From the NCBI RefSeq assembly GCF_013415105.1, contig NZ_JACCDF010000007.1, forward strand, positions 124,001 through 188,000: DNA of 64,000 bases, read 5' to 3'. Below, piece after piece: positions 62,810-64,000 of the stretch. How positions within the stretch are numbered: position 1 is the first letter of the stretch; the number at the start of each line of letters is the position of its first letter. Below the pieces are notes generated by a model. The model saw only the letters and a program-made list of their open reading frames with translations, was not told the origin of the DNA and ran no database searches. The stretch is from Vreelandella salicampi. Lineage in GTDB: Bacteria > Pseudomonadota > Gammaproteobacteria > Pseudomonadales > Halomonadaceae. The translations under genes were made by a program, and so were the position numbers.

Positions 62810-64000
<1,191 letters not shown>

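Overview
The window looks like chromosome of a moderately halophilic gammaproteobacterium, most likely Halomonas or a close relative in the Halomonadaceae. The basis is gene order (hemA-prfA-prmC, lolB-ispE-tRNA-prs-rplY-pth-ychF, miaB-phoH-ybeY-corC-lnt), a class I PHA synthase with phasin, and acidic tails such as that of ribosomal protein L25. No lineage marker such as rRNA is present, so this assignment is inference.

Positions 1-51070 are mostly core chromosome. An RND efflux pair (4-4214) and a DUF3617 protein are followed by a putrescine-type ABC transporter operon read leftwards (potF-potG-potH-potI). Next come an ahpC-ahpF peroxide module behind a good OxyR-type site and two divergent bactofilins that share an inverted repeat. 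A leftward hemA-prfA-prmC-lrp-moeB cluster faces a rightward TPR lipoprotein-lolB-ispE-tRNA-Gln-prs-rplY-pth-ychF cluster. Then follow mltF, tRNA-Met, an M18 aminopeptidase, prc, arsR, three tRNA-Asn copies, the miaB-to-lnt cluster, the PHA locus (a phasin-linked gene, phaP, phaC), aroC with prmB, an Smr protein, a patatin and an alpha/beta hydrolase. Two transporters, an M42 peptidase, a DJ-1/PfpI protein and a metallophosphoesterase complete this part.

Positions 51071-63174 are accessory DNA. First comes a short integron cassette array without an integrase: two attC-type sites (51290-51353 and 52020-52109) and two leftward genes whose stop codons lie inside the attC core boxes. Then comes a compact leftward type I restriction-modification operon: hsdM, a DUF1016 nuclease, a 38-codon coupling ORF, hsdS, an AAA/ABC-type ATPase, a PIN-like protein, hsdR and a YgjP-like metallopeptidase. 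Almost all of these genes overlap by 4-11 nt. The ATPase-PIN pair nested between hsdS and hsdR is the best candidate here for an unrecognised defence module. The hsdM 3' end is duplicated on either side of the DUF1016 gene, which suggests how that gene was inserted.

At the right edge, gdhA (NADP-type glutamate dehydrogenase) begins at 63175. Its reading frame stops resembling the family near 63976, where a sequence like the terminal repeat of an ISL3-family insertion sequence begins. The gene is probably interrupted.
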